Assembly (NCBI GenBank): GCA_015055905.1
Contig: SVHI01000008.1
Span: 1-53,629, forward strand
Direction of reading: 5' to 3'
DNA from: Clostridiales bacterium
GTDB taxonomy: Bacteria; Bacillota; Clostridia; Christensenellales; UBA1242
DNA length: 53,629 nt
Positions 47,961 through 53,629 of the stretch are shown one piece after another (positions within the stretch are counted from its first letter, which is position 1; each line of letters begins with the position of its first letter). The position numbers and the translations under genes are program-made. The notes below the pieces were generated by a model that saw only the letters and a list, made by a program, of their open reading frames with translations, did not search any database and was not told where the DNA came from.

Positions 47961-48638
47961 TTATATAATATGGCTACAACCAAGCCTGTCAGCCCCAGCG
48001 CTAATCATAAGCATCGCTTGCTCTCTTCCACGAATTCCACCAGCAGCTTTAACTTTGCATACACCCTTAACTGTATCATAAATCAACTTAACATTTTCAG
48101 CAGTCGCCCCAGCAGTTCCAAAACCAGTTGAAGTTTTAACATAATCAGCCTTTACTTGCATACAAATTTTAGATAATTTTATAATTTCATTTTTATCAAA
48201 ATAGCAGGTTTCAATAATAACTTTTACAACATTATTTTTCGCAATCTTTTTTATTTTTTTTAGTTCATTTTTAATATAATCAAACTTGCCTTCTTTTGCT
48301 TTTCCAATGTTTATTACCACATCAATTTCGTCCGCGCCATCAGCCAAACATTCTCTAGTTTCTTGACATTTTATATTGGTTGAATTTGCCCCAAGTGGAA
48401 ACCCAACAACCGCTGCAACCTTGAGTGAATTATTTAAATTTTTTAAAATGTATCCCTTCACATAAGCCACATTACAAGGGTTCACACACACTGCATAATA
48501 TTCGTTTTTATACGCAACATCACACAACCTTTCTAGGTCACTTGCAGTTGCCCTTGCATCAAGCAAAGTAAAATCAATACACGAATTAATTTTTGATTTA
48601 ATTTCTTCAGCTCTGTTTTGTTCAACATTTTTATTCAT
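47961..48638 (-). CDS. deoC: Deoxyribose-phosphate aldolase
   Basis: IDFTLLDARATASDLERLC, VVGFPLGANSTNIK, ADYVKTSTGFGTAGATAENV, VKAAGGIRGREQA. Confidence 0.95.
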   Translation of the reverse strand: MNKNVEQNRAEEIKSKINSCIDFTLLDARATASDLERLCDVAYKNEYYAVCVNPCNVAYVKGYILKNLNNSLKVAAVVGFPLGANSTNIKCQETRECLADGADEIDVVINIGKAKEGKFDYIKNELKKIKKIAKNNVVKVIIETCYFDKNEIIKLSKICMQVKADYVKTSTGFGTAGATAENVKLIYDTVKGVCKVKAAGGIRGREQAMLMISAGADRLGCSHII

Positions 48639-48795
48639 AACCAATTTCTCCTGAATTTGATTTATTTTGTAAAATTAATATAAAATTATCTAAAATTATA
48701 CAATTTACAATAATATTTTACACATCCATTATAACACAATAAACAAAAAATAACAAATATATTATAACTAATCAAGATTTGAACATAATTTATTT

Positions 48796-49617
48796 ATGGA
48801 AAAATCAAAACTAGCATTATTTTTTGATTCACTCTTTATCACATTTATTATATTCACAGTTTTGTTTGTATGGTTAAGAAAGATTTTAAAAAACGCAATT
48901 CTTTCTTTAATTTTCTCAAATATTATTTCATTGTTGGCGTTTATTGCAATTTTTTATTTTGTAATAAAGAGAAACAAAAAACATCTGCTAAGCAAATCTT
49001 TGTCAAAATTCAATGAAGAGTGTTTAAATTTTTTAATCTATTCTCCATTAAAATTCTATGATGAATTTTTTGAAAAACTATTTGATGCAACAAAAATTAA
49101 TAGTTATATTTTTAAAACAAAAAATTCTATCATTTTTGTAAACTTAAAAACCGAAACAACGGACATAGATTTTCAAAATTTGATTGAAGAATTTCATAAA
49201 ACAAAAGAACAAAATTTTAACTTTTACATCATCACAAAGAATCCAACAAAATCCTTTGATGAACTCCTTTTAAACTCTTCTTTGCCATTTAAAATTTTAG
49301 AAATTTCAACCATACAAAAAGTTATGGAATTAAAAAATTTCTACCCAATCTCAATGGAATCACTAAAAGAAAATTCTAAGAATTTTAAGTCAAAATATAA
49401 ACTAAAATCAAGAATTAAAAATCTACAAAAAAGTGATTTCAAAAAATTATTTTTTAGTGGAATCTCTCTCCTTTTTATTTCATTAATCACGCCTTACTCT
49501 TTTCTTTATCTTATAATCGGTTCAATACTTTTGTTGTTTTCTATTATATGTTTGTTTAAAAAAATCACACCATCAAAAAACATTAATGAAGAGTTTATTT
49601 CATCAATAAAAAAATAA
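48796..49617 (+). CDS. Unknown membrane protein (TM pair - soluble domain - TM pair)
   Basis: Hydrophobic N-terminal pair, middle soluble segment (SIIFVNLKTETTDIDFQNLIEEFHKTKEQNFNFYIIT), C-terminal hydrophobic pair. Confidence 0.65.
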   Translation: MEKSKLALFFDSLFITFIIFTVLFVWLRKILKNAILSLIFSNIISLLAFIAIFYFVIKRNKKHLLSKSLSKFNEECLNFLIYSPLKFYDEFFEKLFDATKINSYIFKTKNSIIFVNLKTETTDIDFQNLIEEFHKTKEQNFNFYIITKNPTKSFDELLLNSSLPFKILEISTIQKVMELKNFYPISMESLKENSKNFKSKYKLKSRIKNLQKSDFKKLFFSGISLLFISLITPYSFLYLIIGSILLLFSIICLFKKITPSKNINEEFISSIKK

Positions 49618-49640
49618 TGCAGCGTTTGCTGCATTATTTT
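49611..49640. terminator. Bidirectional terminator between convergent genes (pheT and membrane protein)
   Basis: Stem aaaataatgcagc/gctgcattatttt, loop gttt. Confidence 0.9.
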
Positions 49641-52015
49641 TATCCTCTAATTTCCAACCCAACTCTCTTGATATATTCTTCAAAATCGGCTCTAAATTTT
49701 TCAATTTCTTCACCTGTAAGAGTATGGTCAAAACTTGCCAAATTAAATCTAAGTGTAACAGATTTTTTATCACCAAGAACTTCTTTATTTTCATAGATAT
49801 CAACAAGTTCATATCCTGACATAATCTTTGATTTGAATTTAGATAAGAGTTTTGTTAATTCAATATATTTCAAATTTGAATCACACAAAATATTATAGTC
49901 AATTTCAACTGCTTGATATTTTGAAACCGCCTTAATCTTTCTTGCATAGCAAGGAGACTCAGCAAGTTTAACAAAGTCTACTTCAAGCATAACAACATTA
50001 AATCTCTTGTCGATTGACTTTTTAACAACTGGATGAAGCACACCCATATAACCATAGTCAGCGATTCTTGATTTAATTCTAAACGAGTTAACTGGGTGCA
50101 TATATGAAACAGTTTCACCTGGCTCTAATGCAATATCAACACCAATAATGTTTCTTGAAATATCAACGATTGCTTTTTTCATTTCTTCAAACAATTCAAG
50201 TTCTGTTTTGTTTTGTGAAGCGAAGAGAACTGCAAGTTTCTTATCTTCAATAACATTGCCATCTTCAGCAAGACCAGAAACAACTCTTCCAATTTCAAAC
50301 ACTTTAACATCTTCATAGTTGTTTTTATTTTCATCTAAACAACGAATAAGTGTTGGAAGAAGTTCACTTCTAATTCCACTTTGTCCAGCATTCGAAGAGT
50401 CTAATAAATGAACATAAGATTTTGTGTCAATCTTGTTTTGTTTATTGAATTCTTCATAATTCCAAAGGTATGAATGAATTTCATTTGCACCATATTTTTC
50501 GGCAAGCATCAATTTAACATCATATTCATATTCGATTGATTGAATCAATTTTTGTGGAGCACAATCAAATGCAAGTGGCTTTGGAACAATGTTGTCATAA
50601 CCATAAAGTCTTGCAACTTCTTCAACCAAGTCTTCTTTGATTGAAACGTCTTTTGTTGCTCTAAATGTTGGAACTGAAACTTTGAGAATATCACCCTTTT
50701 CTTCAACACCAAACTCAAGAGCTTTTAATGTTTTTACAATAAATTCTTTTGAAATATCTGCACCAGCAATTTTTCCAATAAAGTTAGGGTCAAGGTCGAT
50801 TGTAATCTTGTCATATTTTTTCTTATAACAATCTGAAAGTCTTGAAGAAACTTTTGCACCCTTGTCAATTTCTTGAAGTAAATAAACAATTCTTGAAAGC
50901 GCAACAGGAGTAAGTTCTGGGTCAAGTGACTTTTCATATCTTTGAGATGAGTCAGTAATAAGACCAATAGTTCTTGATGTCTTTCTAATATTTTCACAAT
51001 CAAACACAGCTGCTTCAAACAAAACAGAGTTTGTGTCGTCGCTAATACCAGACTTAAGTCCACCCTTTACACCAGCGATAGCTACAGGCTCTCTTGTTTC
51101 ATCACAAATAAGTGTTGCACCCTTTGGTGGTTTATGTTCTTCACCCTCAAGTGTTGTCATAACTGTTTCACCGTCTGAAGAAAGAACATTAATACCCTTT
51201 ACAACTTTGTTATCAAATGCGTGCATTGGAAGTCCAAGGTCAAGCATAACATAGTTTGTAAGGTCTGCAAGCAAGTTAATATCTCTCATTCCAGCATAGT
51301 TCAAACGAATAGCCATTTCTCTTGGAGACTTTTTAGCATTAACTTCTTCAACGCAAACACTTGAATATCTAAAACAATTTTCAGTTTCGATTGAAACCTT
51401 AACTTCTGGCAATTTGTCATAAGCAGTCAAATCTGCAACAGGCATCTTTTTAAGAGGTCTGTCAAAAATTGCAGCAAACTCTCTTGCCAAACCATAGTGA
51501 CCCCAAAGGTCAGGTCTATTTGTGAGTGACTTGTTATCAATTTCTAAAACAACGTCATCAATAGGCCAAACTTCTTTGATATCTTGTCCAATTTTTACAG
51601 GTTCCAAAATATCCATAATACCTGTGTCATCTGCACCAATTCCAAGTTCATCTTCTGCACAGCACATACCATAAGATTCAACGCCAACAAGTTTTCCAAC
51701 TTTAATTTTTCCTGCAATAACACTTCCACCAACCTTGCAAACTGCGGTAACCATTCCTTCTCTAACGTTTGGAGCACCACAAACAATTTGCAAAACTTCA
51801 TCGCCAACGTCAACTTTCAAAATATGCAAGTGATTTGACTCTGGGTGATTTTCAACTGAAAGAACTTTTCCAAAAACAACGTTTTGAACATTCTTTCCTT
51901 TATATTCAACACCTTCAATTTCAGCGGTTGAAAGATTGAATCTTTTAACAAGTTCATCTGTCTCAATTCCAGACAAATCAACATAATCGCTTATCCAATT
52001 AATAGAAATTTTCAT
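49640..52015 (-). CDS. pheT: Phenylalanyl-tRNA synthetase beta subunit
   Basis: MKISINWISDYVDLSG, tRNA-binding domain (LHILKVDVGDEVLQIVCGAPNVREG), B3/B5 and C-terminal anticodon-binding domain. Confidence 0.97.
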   Translation of the reverse strand: MKISINWISDYVDLSGIETDELVKRFNLSTAEIEGVEYKGKNVQNVVFGKVLSVENHPESNHLHILKVDVGDEVLQIVCGAPNVREGMVTAVCKVGGSVIAGKIKVGKLVGVESYGMCCAEDELGIGADDTGIMDILEPVKIGQDIKEVWPIDDVVLEIDNKSLTNRPDLWGHYGLAREFAAIFDRPLKKMPVADLTAYDKLPEVKVSIETENCFRYSSVCVEEVNAKKSPREMAIRLNYAGMRDINLLADLTNYVMLDLGLPMHAFDNKVVKGINVLSSDGETVMTTLEGEEHKPPKGATLICDETREPVAIAGVKGGLKSGISDDTNSVLFEAAVFDCENIRKTSRTIGLITDSSQRYEKSLDPELTPVALSRIVYLLQEIDKGAKVSSRLSDCYKKKYDKITIDLDPNFIGKIAGADISKEFIVKTLKALEFGVEEKGDILKVSVPTFRATKDVSIKEDLVEEVARLYGYDNIVPKPLAFDCAPQKLIQSIEYEYDVKLMLAEKYGANEIHSYLWNYEEFNKQNKIDTKSYVHLLDSSNAGQSGIRSELLPTLIRCLDENKNNYEDVKVFEIGRVVSGLAEDGNVIEDKKLAVLFASQNKTELELFEEMKKAIVDISRNIIGVDIALEPGETVSYMHPVNSFRIKSRIADYGYMGVLHPVVKKSIDKRFNVVMLEVDFVKLAESPCYARKIKAVSKYQAVEIDYNILCDSNLKYIELTKLLSKFKSKIMSGYELVDIYENKEVLGDKKSVTLRFNLASFDHTLTGEEIEKFRADFEEYIKRVGLEIRG

Positions 52016-52030
52016 TTTCCTCTATTCTCC

Positions 52031-53065
52031 TTACATCTTTGTTTTGAATTGGCTCATAACCTTGAGGTTATTGCTATTCAAATGTCTAATATCATCAAGT
52101 CCTGTTCTAATCATAACAAGTCTATCAAAGCCCATACCAAACGCGAAACCGTTGTATTCTTCAGGGTCAATTCCACCCATTCTCAAAACGTTTGGATGAA
52201 TCATACCGCAAGGACAAAGTTCCAACCAGCCAGAGTTTCCACAAGTGTGACAACCTCTTCCGTTACAGAATGGACACTTTGCATCAAGTTCATAACTTGG
52301 TTCAGTAAATGGGAAGAAGCCTGGACGAAGTCTAACTTCAATATCCTTTTTAAAGAGCGCTTTAAGCATTTCCTTTTCAAAATAAATAAGGTTTGCTACT
52401 GTAACATTTTTACCAACAACAACACCCTCTAATTGGAAGAATGTGTTTTCGTGTCTAGCGTCAAGTTGTTCATTTCTAAAAACTCTTCCTGGGAAAATAA
52501 CCTTACATTCTGGACCATAGTCTCTCAAAATTCTGTTTTGAGCAGCAGATGTTTGAGTTTTTAAAAGTTGACCATTATCAAGCCAGAAAGTGTCTTGCAT
52601 ATCTCTTGCTGGGTGGTTCTTTGGAACATTAACTGATTCAAAGTTATTATACTCTGTTTCAACTTCAGCACCATCTTCAACAATGAATCCCATATTTTTG
52701 AAAATATCAACCACTTGTTTTTGAATGATTGTTCTTGGGTTAAGAGAACCTGTCTTTGTGTCAACTGGAAGTGAATAGTCAAACTCTTTTGTATTTTTGA
52801 TTTCTTCATCAACAGCCTTTTGAGCAAGGTTTGCTTTAATCTCTTCTACAGATGCTTCAATCTTGTTTTTAAGAGCGTTAACCTTTTGACCAAACTCTCT
52901 TTTTTGTTCTGCAGGAACTTCTCTAAACTTTGCCATAATGTCAGTGATAAGTCCTTTTTTGCCCAAGTATTTAAGTCTTAAACTTTCTAATTCGTTTAGA
53001 TTTTGAACTTTTGCAGAATCTTCATCATATTCTTTTTCTACGCTATTTATTACTTCTAACTCCAT
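52031..53065 (-). CDS. pheS: Phenylalanyl-tRNA synthetase alpha subunit
   Basis: NHPARDMQDTFWL, GRVFRNEQLDARHENTFFQLEGVVV, GFAFGMGFDRLVMIRTGLDDIRHL. Confidence 0.97.
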   Translation of the reverse strand: MELEVINSVEKEYDEDSAKVQNLNELESLRLKYLGKKGLITDIMAKFREVPAEQKREFGQKVNALKNKIEASVEEIKANLAQKAVDEEIKNTKEFDYSLPVDTKTGSLNPRTIIQKQVVDIFKNMGFIVEDGAEVETEYNNFESVNVPKNHPARDMQDTFWLDNGQLLKTQTSAAQNRILRDYGPECKVIFPGRVFRNEQLDARHENTFFQLEGVVVGKNVTVANLIYFEKEMLKALFKKDIEVRLRPGFFPFTEPSYELDAKCPFCNGRGCHTCGNSGWLELCPCGMIHPNVLRMGGIDPEEYNGFAFGMGFDRLVMIRTGLDDIRHLNSNNLKVMSQFKTKM

Positions 53066-53100
53066 TTTTTACTCCTTTTTGTGTAATTTTGCGTTTTTAT

Positions 53101-53144
53101 ATAAAAAGTCTCCCAACATCCTTTTCATAAGGACGCTGAGAGAC
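53101..53144 (-). terminator. T-box attenuator terminator hairpin
   Basis: GTCTCTCAGCGTCC TTATGAAAA GGATGTTGGGAGAC followed by TTTTT on minus strand. Confidence 0.9.
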
Positions 53145-53345
53145 CTGCGTGGTACCACCTTATTTCGTGACAAATTTTGTCACCTTATTTTAGCAATAAC
53201 GCTTGCTATCCCGCGAGATATATTTCTATATCCAGCTCCAGTGTCGAAATTCATTTATAGTTCCATTATCTCACTTCCAGCCAAGATGAGACTCTCTAAA
53301 AACTTTCCTATAAACTACTGTGTCACCTTCACAGCTTTTCAAAAC
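53101..53345 (-). promoter_or_regulatory. Phe T-box leader of pheST
   Basis: Minus strand: Stem I region with TTC specifier (53246-53248, GAATTTCGACACTGGAGC), antiterminator bulge AAGGTGGTACCACG (53148-53161), then terminator. Boundaries at the 5' end approximate. Confidence 0.93.
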
Positions 53346-53391
53346 ATAGCCAAATTCTATCACAAACCGAATTCATTGTCAATCGTTAGTT

Positions 53392-53629
53392 TTAAATTAA
53401 ATCTAAAAGATTTCCAGAGGTTTTAATTTCAGTTTGTTTTAAAATTTTATTTTCAAATTTACATTTAAACACCTTTGAATTTTCGTTGGTTTTTAATGTA
53501 GAAAATTTATCATCTTCAACCACAAACGCAGCACATTCATCGCAACATATTGCAGTCATCTTTTTCTTATATGACATAAACCTTTCAATGTCATCAGGTC
53601 TATTTGAATTTTGATAGTGTGGAACATAT
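53392..53629 (-). CDS. C-terminal fragment, possibly peptidase S51 (PepE-like) family
   Basis: Open frame to the window edge: YVPHYQNSNRPDDIERFMSYKKKMTAICCDECAAFVVEDDK, reminiscent of the S51 C-terminal PHY..R..F..aal.v pattern. N-terminus outside window. Confidence 0.45.
   Translation of the reverse strand, partial: YVPHYQNSNRPDDIERFMSYKKKMTAICCDECAAFVVEDDKFSTLKTNENSKVFKCKFENKILKQTEIKTSGNLLDLI

Noticed and set aside
48645-48795. AT-rich intergenic region as a possible ncRNA
   Set aside because: No stable hairpin, conserved motif or GC island visible; looks like ordinary divergent promoter DNA.
1-53629. Prophage, transposon or integrated element
   Set aside because: No integrase, transposase, terminase, portal or terminal inverted repeats recognised; the HELTH protein and disordered protein alone are insufficient.

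Overview
This 53.6 kb window comes from a low-GC, spore-forming Firmicutes-like (clostridial) chromosome. The lineage is inferred from the sporulation genes yqfC, yqfD, yunB and spoVAC/D/E plus AT-rich codon usage. Nearly all genes lie on the minus strand. Housekeeping genes I recognise are dnaG (partial), ppdK, recO, era, ybeY, a methionine gamma-lyase-like gene, mutL, mutS, miaB, thiI, a cysteine desulfurase, gyrA, gyrB, ddl, murF, rimI, tsaB, tsaE, deoC, and pheT/pheS with a Phe-specific T-box leader. Four genes are on the plus strand: a class A PBP, an Asn/Gln-rich lipoprotein, murG and a small membrane protein. Many intrinsic terminators are directly readable, several of them bidirectional. 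No tRNA, rRNA, CRISPR array, transposase or integrase was recognised. The best candidate for an undescribed system is a tightly packed minus-strand unit (38043-42662). It encodes a large disordered protein with a basic tail, a tandem-duplicated DUF1538-type membrane protein, and two P-II-like small proteins. Secondary candidates are a signal-peptide-less HELTH zincin upstream of gyrBA, an N/Q-rich lipoprotein divergent from spoVA, a block of unknown genes and lipoproteins inserted between recO and dnaG, and two unusual terminator placements (over the yqfC start codon, and inside the PBP coding sequence). All family calls are by eye from motifs; no database search was run.
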